From the NCBI GenBank assembly GCA_015709575.1, contig CP054190.1, positions 2,850,616-2,914,615 of the forward strand: 64,000 bases of DNA. Direction: 5' to 3'. The translations under genes and the position numbers were made by a program. Source of the DNA: Planctomycetia bacterium. GTDB lineage: Bacteria; Planctomycetota; Phycisphaerae; UBA1845; Fen-1342. Positions 10,169 to 18,210 of the stretch are shown piece by piece; within the stretch, counting starts at the first letter, position 1, and each line of letters begins with the position of its first letter. The notes beneath the pieces are model-generated. The model made no database searches. It was not told the DNA's origin and saw only the letters and a program-made list of their open reading frames with translations.

Positions 10169-10846
10169 CTAACGGGGCTCCGCCCCCTCTCTTTCGGGGG
10201 CCGCATTCACACCTTCGAACGGCCGGACGACACGTCGGCTGAGCCGAAGGCACGAGTGTGACACTGGCTCGAATCCCGCCGCACCCCTCACCCGATTCAC
10301 CGCTCGCAGGATGTTGAGAAGCTGCCGCCGCACCGGTGCGTACGGCTCGAATGGCACCCGCTGAAACTCCGCCATGAGATTCTCCACCGACCGATGAGCA
10401 GCGAGTGCCACCAAGTAGCTTTTGAGCTTCAGGTACTCGTCGGGAGCAATTCGCACCGAGACGTGGAACCGCCGGTCTACGCCGCGGCGGTATGAGATGG
10501 AGTAGCCCGCGAATCGAATCGGCCGCCGCCGCACATCGGCGATGTTCGGCTCGGCCTCAAAGAACTCGTGTCGTCCCTTCGTGGCGATGAGCACGAAGAA
10601 GCGACCACATCGAACGTACTGCACGCTCGCCACCCCTTCAGCCTTTCGGCGTGCCCTCGCCCACTTTGAGATATTGAGCCCGTAACGTTCGATGAGCTTC
10701 CGGTCCACCGCGGCCGGGTCCTTCCCGTCCGGCACGTGGCCCGTCACGTAGAAGAGGTGCCCGTGCTGAATGAGGTCCACGGCCAGCCGTTGCACGAAGG
10801 CCGTGACCGAGGCGGCTTCGCAGCGGTATTCGCGTCTTTGTTCCAC
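10169..10846 (-). CDS. Conserved basic protein of unknown function, mobile-element associated
   Basis: I do not recognise a named domain. The start is taken as the GTG at 10846, where the EYRCEAASV stretch that looks conserved begins; the frame remains open to a TTG at 10894. The roughly 225-aa product is rich in Arg and has an aromatic core (HLFYVTGHVP, CGRFFVLIATKG) and a PFEPYAPVRRQLL motif; I have the impression of similar proteins on planctomycete plasmids and islands. It lies directly downstream of, and on the same strand as, the large hairpin-rich region 10933-12211, so it may be co-transcribed with that RNA. It is convergent with res. Confidence 0.6.
   Translation of the reverse strand: MEQRREYRCEAASVTAFVQRLAVDLIQHGHLFYVTGHVPDGKDPAAVDRKLIERYGLNISKWARARRKAEGVASVQYVRCGRFFVLIATKGRHEFFEAEPNIADVRRRPIRFAGYSISYRRGVDRRFHVSVRIAPDEYLKLKSYLVALAAHRSVENLMAEFQRVPFEPYAPVRRQLLNILRAVNRVRGAAGFEPVSHSCLRLSRRVVRPFEGVNAAPEREGAEPR
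10174..10200. terminator. GC-rich hairpins between convergent res and the unknown gene
   Basis: GGGGC-TCC-GCCCC at 10174-10186 and an alternative CCCCC/GGGGG pairing up to 10200. They lie 43 bp past the res stop and inside the last codons of the opposing gene. There is no clear T tract, so terminator function is uncertain. Confidence 0.35.
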
Positions 10847-10869
10847 GCCCCTGTTATGCGTGAGAAGAG

Positions 10870-10899
10870 GAGCGTTGTTTCTTTGTCGGCACAACGCTC
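10870..10899. promoter_or_regulatory. 9-bp hairpin in the leader of the unknown gene
   Basis: GAGCGTTGT pairs perfectly with ACAACGCTC across a 12-nt loop, ending 24 bp before the proposed GTG start at 10846. It may be the last helix of the structured RNA or a leader control element for that gene. Confidence 0.4.
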
Positions 10900-10932
10900 A
10901 GAAAGCCGCTTCAACCATTCGCGAATCCTCCC

Positions 10933-12211
10933 GCGGCCGCAAGTGACTCCGCCATCAGGCAGAGCCACTTGGCCGCAAAACACGCCCTCACGAAACATCC
11001 TCTTTCGTTCGTGCTCGGCACGCTTTGCGTGCTGCTGTTTTCAGAAAAATAGCAGCACGGCAATTCATAGCCGTAGCGAACCCAAAACCTCCGACGGACA
11101 GGGGCTACACCGCTCCTGTCCGTCGTCATTCCGCCGACAAAAGACGGCTCGGCTCCCGCCGAGACCTCTTCTGTCCGCCGAATCAGTTCCTTCCCAGGAA
11201 ACCAGCAAGCCGGGAAGGTGGATCTCGAAGCGAGGTCCACCTTCCCATACGGCACGCCATCATCAAGGCATCAAATGCCCGTCAGCCCTTTCGTGCTCGG
11301 TCACATGCTCCGGCACCACCCGTAAGCACCCGAACGGCTCCGCCACTGCCTTGCAGCGAATCCGTGAGGCTCCCGCCTCTCCTACTTGGGCCACACTCCC
11401 AGACTACGGCCTTTGAACCACCTCAAAGACACTTGAGGCACCGGTCATCACTCCGGCAGCCGCAGTCCTTCCCCGGTTAGGGGCAACCGTCACACACGTA
11501 GTCGCGTCGCTTGACCAGGAGCGTCTTTTTCACGCTCACAACTCGCCATGCTCTCGGGAGTCACCCCGAAGGCACTTTCCGCCACACCCTGCGGCGATTT
11601 CAGCCTACGAAAACAGAAGCTCGGCTTACCGACTGGCGAAGGTCTTTCTATCGCGGTTCGGCACCGCCTCTACGTGCATTTACCGACAAGGGCTTTACGC
11701 CCCTTTCATGGTTGAGCTTTTCGCCGCGGGTATTTTTCTACCCGTCGCCGAAACTTGTCATCGCTTCGGTTCTCTGCGTCGCCACAGAGAAGCTCCCCAC
11801 GTCGGCCAGCGTTGAACGAGGCTCACGAGTCTTTCACCCGATTCGCTCTTTAAGAGCTTCGCCCCAGGACCCCGCGGGGGGATTTGTTCGCTCTCGCGAA
11901 CGCACCCGCTTCAGTTGCACCGGCTCGACTAAAAAAGTCGAGTATGTCCCGGTCGCCCCGTTTCAGCACGGGACGCATGGGATAGAACCAGAGGATTACT
12001 CCAAACAATGGGATTACTCTCTGGAGCCTCCCTCGAACCGGACAAGCCACTCTCGTGGCATCCGGCTCTACGGGCCTTCCGCATTGCGGTTGATGAGACC
12101 GCACTCTTAGCTTGGTGGTGAGCCAAGTTTACCGAGTGCGAAAGGCCTTGATGAGGCGTCAGAAGATTCGTGTTGCGAACACACTGACGACTGCGAAAAC
12201 TGCGTTTCGCA
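10933..12211 (-). ncRNA. Candidate large structured non-coding RNA (about 1.28 kb)
   Basis: No frame in this stretch encodes recognisable protein, yet it is packed with inverted repeats. Paired arms include 12192-12198/12205-12211, 12158-12162/12184-12188, 12073-12078/12142-12147, 12100-12106/12134-12140, the 34-nt element 12035-12068, 11988-11993/12019-12024, 11924-11930/11936-11942, 11886-11891/11896-11901, 11770-11776/11785-11791, 11727-11732/11739-11744, 11519-11524/11532-11537, 11212-11227/11231-11246, 11092-11105/11112-11125, 11028-11041/11046-11059 and 10933-10949/10962-10976. The minus strand is favoured because two apical loops then read GAGA, a GNRA tetraloop. Boundaries and transcription are inferred. 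The same-strand unknown gene follows at 10846. Confidence 0.55.
12035..12068 (-). ncRNA. Group II intron domain V-like hairpin
   Basis: On the minus strand this is exactly 34 nt: a 9-bp lower helix beginning GAGCCGG (with the AGC triad at nt 2-4), a 5-bp upper helix GCCAC/GUGGC, a GAGA tetraloop and a 2-nt UU bulge on the 3' side. Those lengths are the published architecture of domain V. The bulge is usually AC or CG, so UU is unusual. No convincing domain VI follows and no intron-encoded reverse transcriptase is near, so this is a look-alike or relic rather than an intact intron. Confidence 0.55.
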
Positions 12212-12438
12212 CCACCACGATATCACACCACTCGTCCCGATTCATCATCCACAGGGCGTTGCCGGTTTAGCCCCACGACCATCGTCCGCTTGAGCCGCAC
12301 CATTGATGCCCGCACCCTCGTCTCATCCTCCATCGACAGCCGTCTCACATCAGCCGAGCCCTTCGCAAGGGGCCTCAACGGGTGAGCCCCTTGCTCCGGG
12401 GCTCGACGAACAAACCATGAGAGCAACCAAGGAGGGAT

Positions 12439-12912
12439 ATGTACGAGGGAAGCCAATCAATAGACGACAAACCGGAACCGAAAGACTACGTGCGTGAAGT
12501 CACCGCACGCTACATCGGGCCGAGGCGAAAGAGCCGCGTCATCCGGTCCGCAGCCGACGCCGCGGAGTTCATGCGGCCGCTGCTTCGTGACCATGCTCGC
12601 GAACACATGTTCGCGTTATACCTAAACGGCGGACACCGCGTGATTTCGCATTCTCTTGTGTCGCTCGGCACGGCCCAATCCACGCTTGTCCACGCCCGTG
12701 AGGTATTCCAAACAGCTCTTCTTGTCGGGGCGTGTGCCGTACTTCTCGGCCACAACCATCCATCGGGAGAGCTTAACGAAAGCCCCGAAGACCTTCACGT
12801 CACACGCCGCATCTTGCAAGCAGGCTCCATGCTCGGCATTCCGCTTTTGGACCACGTCATCTTCAGTTCCGAAGGATGTGTTTCACTTCGAGATAAGGGC
12901 CACATCGACTGA
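12439..12912 (+). CDS. RadC-family JAB-domain protein
   Basis: A 157-aa protein of the RadC/JAB family with the metal-binding motif GHNHPSGE (about residues 108-115) and, further on, LDHVIFS, giving the HxH-x(n)-D signature. RadC-type proteins are common on plasmids and integrated elements; despite the name, a role in DNA repair is doubtful and the substrate is unknown. The start ATG 12439 has a strong GGAGGG site 2 bp upstream (12431-12436). Its leader overlaps, on the opposite strand, the 5' side of the candidate large RNA. Confidence 0.85.
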   Translation: MYEGSQSIDDKPEPKDYVREVTARYIGPRRKSRVIRSAADAAEFMRPLLRDHAREHMFALYLNGGHRVISHSLVSLGTAQSTLVHAREVFQTALLVGACAVLLGHNHPSGELNESPEDLHVTRRILQAGSMLGIPLLDHVIFSSEGCVSLRDKGHID

Positions 12913-13055
12913 CACTTTCTCCGCGGTCAACGCATGGTTTGAGCTAGCCATCCACGCCGAACACCGCGTTTCGCTCGTGCTGCTAGAGCTTTCGAAACCA
13001 TCGTCTCAAGATACCTCCAACTCCTCCTTCCTCCCCTCCTCCAAACGTCGGGCAA

Positions 13056-13565
13056 TCAATCGCGGTCGAAGGCAGCGGCAGCCCGGACGCCCGAAACGAA
13101 AGCGTCCGCAATGAGAGCCTCGAATCGTTCTCGCTCGGCTTGTTTGTTGCGTGCATTCGCGGGGAGCTTCTGCGGACCGATTCGCTTCGCTTCGCGTTCC
13201 AGTGTATCCATGCAATGGCCGATTCCCTTGAGTATCGCTCGCATAACGTGGCTGTTGGTGAGTTTTGTGGCCGTGGACCGCCGGTAAAGCTCAACGAGCC
13301 GAGTCAGGATTTCGTCCGTTGAACTCGTGAGCACAAGCTCGCGTTTAACGTTCGGCTGTTCGCCCCAGACAGCATGAGTGTGCAGAGCCGCCGGCAAGGC
13401 CGGTTCGGCCATTTTCTGCGGCACATCCGTCCGAGCCTCGGGTGCAGTTCCGGCCTCAGAGCGAGCCGCCGCGGGAACCGTCGCTACGGCACGTGCGGCA
13501 GCACCGACGTCGAAGAGATGAGCGACGGAGCTAGAAGGTGGGGGTTCTCTTAGTGGTTTCGGCAT
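13056..13565 (-). CDS. Conserved hypothetical protein, probable mobile-element accessory
   Basis: A 169-aa protein with an Ala/Pro-rich first half (about 1-80) and a conserved-looking second half: RELVLTSSTDEILTRLVELYR, TKLTNSHVMRAILK, then the charged stretch ending FVSGVRAAAAFDR. The alternating beta-strand and helices around residues 75-115 would fit a small DNA-binding fold of the plasmid partition type, but this is a guess. The start ATG 13565 has a GGGGAGGGG site upstream. The 942-bp IS inserted only about 25 bp before this start, so the native promoter is probably displaced. Confidence 0.6.
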   Translation of the reverse strand: MPKPLREPPPSSSVAHLFDVGAAARAVATVPAAARSEAGTAPEARTDVPQKMAEPALPAALHTHAVWGEQPNVKRELVLTSSTDEILTRLVELYRRSTATKLTNSHVMRAILKGIGHCMDTLEREAKRIGPQKLPANARNKQAERERFEALIADAFVSGVRAAAAFDRD

Positions 13566-13589
13566 ATCCCCTCCCCTATGCGTTCACTG

Positions 13590-14443
13590 CTAGGTTCTGT
13601 TTGACGGATCGAGGATTCGTAGACATCGCTGGATCATGGCGAGCGTGATCATGGCGAGGAAGTGTCGGGCGAGCTTCTCGAATCGGGTGGCGATGCGGCG
13701 GCAGTGTTTGAGCCAGCCGATGCAGCGTTCGACGACGTTTCGCCGGCGGTACTGGTCTTTGTCGAGCGGCAGCGTGGGCTGGTCGCTGCGGGTTGGGATG
13801 ACGGCTTGGATGCGTCGCCGCCGCAGCCAAGCGCGGATGCGGCCGTAGCTGTAGCCTTTGTCGCCAGCGACGGCGTTGGGCCGCCGCCGGCGTCGGATTC
13901 GGATGGTGTCGAGGAGCGTCTCGAATGACTTCGACTCGTGCGCTTGCCCCGCGGTCGCCAACGCCCCGAGCGGAACGCCGCGGCCGTCGGTCACCAGATG
14001 AAGTTTCGTGCCAAAGCCGCCGCGCGATCGTCCCAGGGCGTGGTCGGCCGGCTCGATTTCGCCCCTTTTTTACCGGCTCCGGCCGCAGCGGCGTGGGCGC
14101 GAATGTTCGAGCCGTCGACGTCGAAGACGCTCCAGTCGATGCGTCCGTCTTCGTCAAGCTGCACATGCAGGTGATGCAGCATGCGCTCGAACAGCCCGTC
14201 GCGCGTCCAGCGGCGGAAGCGATGGTAGACGCTCTGCCAGCGCCCGTAGCGTTCGGGCATGTCACGCCAGGGCGCTCCGCTGTTGAGCACCCAGAAGATG
14301 CCGTTGAGCGTGGTGCGGTGATCGTTCCAACGCCCGCCGCGATGTTGCTTCGGCAGCAGCGGCGCCAGCCGCTCGAAGCCCTCGTCCGACAACTCATAAC
14401 GCCGGCCACGTGGCGCGCCGCCGCTTGTCGAGCCTCTTGCCAT
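13590..14443 (-). CDS. IS5-family transposase, copy A (orfA/orfB, -1 frameshift)
   Basis: Two overlapping frames encode one DDE transposase. The first begins at the ATG whose coordinate is 14443, with an AAGGAGG site, and carries YELSDEGFERLAPLLP, GRWNDHRTTLNGIFW and the first Asp in FDVDGSNIRAH. The second carries GGFGTKLHLVTDG, VAGDKGYS and ERCIGWLKHCRR (catalytic Glu region). They join by a -1 shift at a run of six A followed by GGGG (T6 at 14066-14071 on +). The TAG stop of the second frame is supplied by the CTAG target at 13590-13593. Confidence 0.88.
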
Positions 14444-14535
14444 CGTCGACCTCCTTGTCGTCGACAACAGCATGCAACAGAAAACCACAACGCGCAACCC
14501 GTACAAATACCGAACAGCGATCCGTCAAACAGAAC
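13594..14535 (-). mobile_element. IS5-family (IS427-group-like) insertion sequence, copy A (942 bp)
   Basis: Inverted repeats reading GTTCTGTTTGACGGATCG inward from each end, bordered by CTAG on both sides (13590-13593 and 14536-14539), as expected for a CTAG-targeting IS427-type element. The transposase reads right to left in two frames. A copy of identical length lies in the opposite orientation at 61393-62334, also bordered by CTAG. Confidence 0.92.
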
Positions 14536-14654
14536 CTAGCCGCGTCCTGTGCCAGCGATTCCTCGGGGGGCTATTGCGACACTAACACCGCGAAGCTGCC
14601 TGATTCACATCGTCTTCCGCGCAGGGTCACCCCGGCTTACCTCGGCCCGCTCGC

Positions 14655-14683
14655 TTGACAAGCGGCCTCTCCCGGCCGATATT
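14655..14683 (+). promoter_or_regulatory. Sigma-70-like promoter for efflux cassette 1, leaderless
   Basis: A perfect -35 box TTGACA at 14655-14660, a 17-bp spacer and a -10-like GATATT at 14678-14683. The ATG of the first cassette gene is at 14690, where transcription would be expected to start, so the mRNA would be leaderless; only a weak AGAG precedes the ATG. Confidence 0.55.
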
Positions 14684-14689
14684 TAGAGC

Positions 14690-15070
14690 ATGGTGTCGCG
14701 CCTGATTGCCCTCGTCGGATGCGTTTTGTTGGCCGCTTCCCCGGCCGTCCACGCGGCGCGCATCGCCGATCATGCGCGCGAGCATGCCGATGCCCAGTCT
14801 GGACACTCACACGATCGCGGGGAGACGCCACACCACCAGCATGATTCCGACGGCGACCCGGTGCCCGCCTCGCATCGGTTGGTTGACCACGCGATTCGAC
14901 TTCCCCACAGCAGTCCGGACCAGGCACCTCTCGTAACCGTTGAGATGGCGCCAGTCGCGCAAGCGTTTGCAGATTGGCACCTTCCCAGCATTGCACTCGT
15001 GACGGAACCGCGCAGCTGTCACGGCCCCCCCCGACCCTCTGCCGGGCACATCCTGCCACTTCGAATTTGA
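14690..15070 (+). CDS. Small secreted His-rich protein leading efflux cassette 1
   Basis: A 126-aa protein with a signal peptide (residues 1-22, cleavage likely after VHA) and a His/Asp-rich middle (about 27-65: HAREHAD, HSHDRGETPHHQHD) that could bind metal in the periplasm. It ends HILPLRI. Two further small signal-peptide proteins with Cys/His-rich centres head the other efflux regions (45149-45538, 46287-46670), and the first of these also ends PLRI. No named family recognised; comparable small leader proteins occur in front of Czc/Cnr-type operons. Metal sensing or buffering is an inference. Confidence 0.7.
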   Translation: MVSRLIALVGCVLLAASPAVHAARIADHAREHADAQSGHSHDRGETPHHQHDSDGDPVPASHRLVDHAIRLPHSSPDQAPLVTVEMAPVAQAFADWHLPSIALVTEPRSCHGPPRPSAGHILPLRI

Positions 15071-15225
15071 TTTGACTCCATCACTGCGTGTCAACGCCGC
15101 ACGGAAGTTCCGCGCGCGTTGATCTGCTTGCGCACCTGCGTATCGGATGACTCTGACGCAGGCTGCTCGGATGCCGTGGGCCGCGCCGCGAGCGGCCCTG
15201 GCACCAGATGATGGAGCCATAGCGG

Positions 15226-16749
15226 ATGAAAGCAATTCTGATTCTCGCGACCTCCGCGATGCTGGTCGCTATCGCCGGCTGCGCGACCGTCAATCCGCGC
15301 GCGGATTTCGACCGGGCTGCGCGCGAACTTGGTCGCGCCGTCGGGACTGATGTCCTGTACCGACCGGATGATGAACGCGACATTGAACGCCGCGTCACTG
15401 AGTTGCTCGATGGGGGGTTGAGCGCGGATGAAGCGGTGCAGGTTGCGCTACTGAACAACCCAGGGTTGCAGGCCGCACTCTTGAAACTCGGCATCGGCCA
15501 AGCCGAGGTCGTGCAGTCAGGGTTCTTCTCAAATCCCACGCTGGCGGTATCGGTGAGATGGCCGGATGGCGGCGGGCTGACCAACCTACAGGCCGGCCTG
15601 GCACAGAACATCGCCGAGCTGTGGCAGGTTCCGTACCGACGGCTGGCGGCCCAGCGAGATTTGGACCGAACCGTTCTTGAGGTGGCGCGCGAGGCCAGCG
15701 TGCTAGCGCTGGACGTCCGCACGTTGTATTGGCGCGCGGTCCGAGCGCGGTACGACCACGACCTCGCGCGCGAAGATTGTGAGCTCGCCCAGAAGCTGCA
15801 CCTGCTGACGATGGCGCGGCGCGACGCCGGGGCAGGCAGCGCTGTGGACGTGAATCTGGCCGAATCACAGTTCATGGGTGCTGAACTGAGGCTCCGCCAG
15901 TCCGCGCTTGCCATGATTGAGTCGTCGGCGGCGCTCGCCACGCGTCTTGGAATCAAGACGCCACCGCGCGAAATCGTCCTGCGTGATGTGTTGGTCGAAC
16001 CCTCCGCCTGGACGCTGACTCCGGCGCAAATCATTGCGGCCGCGATGGCCGATCGCCTGGACGTGCGAGCAACCAGAATGGCCGCGGACGGCGCCCACGC
16101 GCGGGTTGAGATCGAGAAGTCGCGGTTCCTGCGATCGCTTGAGCTTGGGGTGTCTACCGAGCGAAGCGCCCGCAGCACGCGTGGCGACCGAAACTGGCTC
16201 GCCGACACGGCGTTCGACTCGATACAGGGCGGACAACTGACGCCGCCGTCGCTACAGCCGCGCGAACAGGAGTCGACGGATTGGGTGATCGGTCCGGAAC
16301 TGGGTGTCGAGCTGCCGTTGTTCGATCAGAACCAGGCGCAGATCGCCAGGGCTGAGTACGTCCACCAGCAGGCGATGAAGGCGCTCGACGCGCTGGAACG
16401 CGAGCTGACGCAGGGCGCGTATGTCGCGTACGAACGCGCGACGACCGCGGCGGACACAGCCCGGTTCTACGTGGACAAAGTCCTGCCGCTGCGGGAGACC
16501 GGACTCTCGCTCGCGCAAGGCGCGTACGCCGCGGGTCGGGCGACGCTTCCGTCGGTTTACGAAACCCGGCGGCTGCTGCTCGAAGCCCGGGCAGGGTACG
16601 GCGAAGCGCTGACTAACTACGCGATGGCGATCGTCGAGGTTGAACGCGTGGCAGGCCGCCCCTTCCAGAAGCTGATCGATTCAGCCGGAGGCACGCCCGC
16701 CGGTCACGACAGTGGCAACGCGGGCACGCAGCCGACGGAGGATGAATGA
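15226..16749 (+). CDS. TolC/CzcC-like outer-membrane efflux lipoprotein, cassette 1
   Basis: A 507-aa outer-membrane factor that would form the exit duct of a tripartite metal efflux pump. Lipoprotein signal with lipobox IAGC near residue 19; two repeated TolC-type helical halves, the first with LSADEAVQVALLNNPGLQAAL and QNIAELWQVPYRR, the second with VELPLFDQNQAQIARAEY and TLPSVYETRRLLLEARAGYGEAL. The last codons overlap the adaptor start by 4 bp. Closest relative in the window is the protein at 46801-48321, with the same motifs throughout, so the two cassettes arose by duplication or parallel acquisition. Confidence 0.9.
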   Translation: MKAILILATSAMLVAIAGCATVNPRADFDRAARELGRAVGTDVLYRPDDERDIERRVTELLDGGLSADEAVQVALLNNPGLQAALLKLGIGQAEVVQSGFFSNPTLAVSVRWPDGGGLTNLQAGLAQNIAELWQVPYRRLAAQRDLDRTVLEVAREASVLALDVRTLYWRAVRARYDHDLAREDCELAQKLHLLTMARRDAGAGSAVDVNLAESQFMGAELRLRQSALAMIESSAALATRLGIKTPPREIVLRDVLVEPSAWTLTPAQIIAAAMADRLDVRATRMAADGAHARVEIEKSRFLRSLELGVSTERSARSTRGDRNWLADTAFDSIQGGQLTPPSLQPREQESTDWVIGPELGVELPLFDQNQAQIARAEYVHQQAMKALDALERELTQGAYVAYERATTAADTARFYVDKVLPLRETGLSLAQGAYAAGRATLPSVYETRRLLLEARAGYGEALTNYAMAIVEVERVAGRPFQKLIDSAGGTPAGHDSGNAGTQPTEDE

Positions 16750-18176
16750 TGGTTCGTGGCGTGATCATCGTGCTCACCATCGGCATGTGTGTTGTGGCCG
16801 TCGGCTGCAAGCGCGAGCCGTCCGCGCCTGAAAAGTCCGAGGTGGCGGGCGCCGACGAGCAGGCGGCGACCCGCACGAATCGCGTCGATGTTCCCGACAC
16901 GGTTCGTCGAAATCTCGGCATTACCTTCGCGAAGGCGGAGGTGCGCTCCGTCGCACAGACGATACGCGTGCCGGGGCGATTCGAGCTGCTCCCGGATGGT
17001 CGCCGCGAATACCGCACGATGCTGGGAGGCCAGGTGGAAGTGATGGTCAAGCAGTTCCAGCCGGTCGAAGCGGGCACGTTGCTCTTTCGGCTCGATTCGC
17101 CGCCGTGGCACGACCTGCAACTGAAGCTCGCCGAGGCAGAGGCGCAGATTCGCGAAGGCACAAAGCGGGTCGAGATGATCGCGCCGATGCGAGAAGCTCA
17201 CGAACGACATCATGCGGCGATTGAACACACGGTGGCGCTCTTGACCGCACGGGCGGAACGTCTGGAGAAAGGACAGGCGGAGGGCAGCGTCAGCGCTGAG
17301 GAATTCGGCCTCGTGCAGACGTCGCTCGCGCAAGCGCGTTCAGATCTTGCGGAAGTTCTGGAGAAGGAAACGGAGCTGGCGGTTCGGGCGGTGGAGGCCA
17401 CCTCGCAGCTCGACGCAGCGCGCGAGCGGTTCGACCTGCTGCTGAACAGCGCCTCCACGGTGCTGGGAATCGATAAGGCCAGGCTCCAGGCGCCTGCGGC
17501 ATCGGAGCCGGACGCGCCACCGCTTTGGCGGACGCGCCGGCGTGTCGAAGTCGTCGCCGGCGCGCCGGGCTTTGTCGAGGCGATTCACGTCACCAACGGC
17601 GGCTGGGCGGCGGAGACGAACCTCGTACTGACGACCGTGCAGCCCCATCAGATACGTTTTCATGCGCGCGCGATGCAGAGCGATCTCGGTCGCCTGCGAG
17701 ACGGGCTGACGGCACGAATCGCCCCGCCGATGGCGGGTTCGATTGCGTTACAGGACGCGATGGAGGGCACGCTAACCGTGGGGCTCGGCGGGGATTCCGA
17801 TCAACGGACCATCGATCTCTACCTGACCCCGACGCGCCTGAGCGCGTGGGCGCGACCGGGCGTCTCAGCGCACCTGGAAGTCATCGTCGAGGGCGGTTCG
17901 CCCGATCTGGCGATTCCACTCTCCGCGGTGATCCAGGACGGCCTCAGCAAGATCCTGTTCCGACGTGATCCGAAGAATCCCGACAAGGTGATTCGGATCG
18001 CCGACGCCGACCTTGGTGTTGACGACGGTCGATGGGTGGTCGTGAAGAGCGGTCTCATGGAGGGCGACGAGGTCGTCCTCGACGGCGTCTACCAACTCAT
18101 GGTCGCCACCTCCGGATCGATCCAGAAAGGCGGCCATTTTCACGCCGACGGCAGCTTCCACGAGGGCAACGACTAA
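16746..18176 (+). CDS. CzcB-like RND membrane-fusion (adaptor) protein, cassette 1
   Basis: A 476-aa HlyD-family adaptor linking the inner-membrane pump to the outer-membrane factor. N-terminal lipobox VAVGC near residue 21, then a barrel-sandwich hybrid around VDVPDTVRRNLGI and RTMLGGQVEVMVK, an alpha-hairpin of about 120 residues rich in Glu, Arg and Leu, and a C-terminal membrane-proximal domain ending in VVLDGVYQLMVATSG. It overlaps the previous stop (ATGA); a second ATG at 16749 is possible. Downstream is the RND pump after 34 bp. Confidence 0.9.
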   Translation: MMVRGVIIVLTIGMCVVAVGCKREPSAPEKSEVAGADEQAATRTNRVDVPDTVRRNLGITFAKAEVRSVAQTIRVPGRFELLPDGRREYRTMLGGQVEVMVKQFQPVEAGTLLFRLDSPPWHDLQLKLAEAEAQIREGTKRVEMIAPMREAHERHHAAIEHTVALLTARAERLEKGQAEGSVSAEEFGLVQTSLAQARSDLAEVLEKETELAVRAVEATSQLDAARERFDLLLNSASTVLGIDKARLQAPAASEPDAPPLWRTRRRVEVVAGAPGFVEAIHVTNGGWAAETNLVLTTVQPHQIRFHARAMQSDLGRLRDGLTARIAPPMAGSIALQDAMEGTLTVGLGGDSDQRTIDLYLTPTRLSAWARPGVSAHLEVIVEGGSPDLAIPLSAVIQDGLSKILFRRDPKNPDKVIRIADADLGVDDGRWVVVKSGLMEGDEVVLDGVYQLMVATSGSIQKGGHFHADGSFHEGND

Positions 18177-18210
18177 CCATTGACGTAATCGCCACACACA
18201 GGACGGGCGC

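Noticed and set aside
11511-12110. 199-codon + strand frame in the hairpin-rich region
   Set aside because: Composition follows the inverted repeats, no start signal and no recognisable protein.
12035-12211. An intact group II intron ending at the domain V-like hairpin
   Set aside because: No domain VI, no reverse transcriptase, and too little room upstream before the radC gene on the other strand.
13576-14490. 304-codon frame within IS copy A
   Set aside because: Out of frame with the transposase and low complexity; the two frames joined by -1 shift explain the element.
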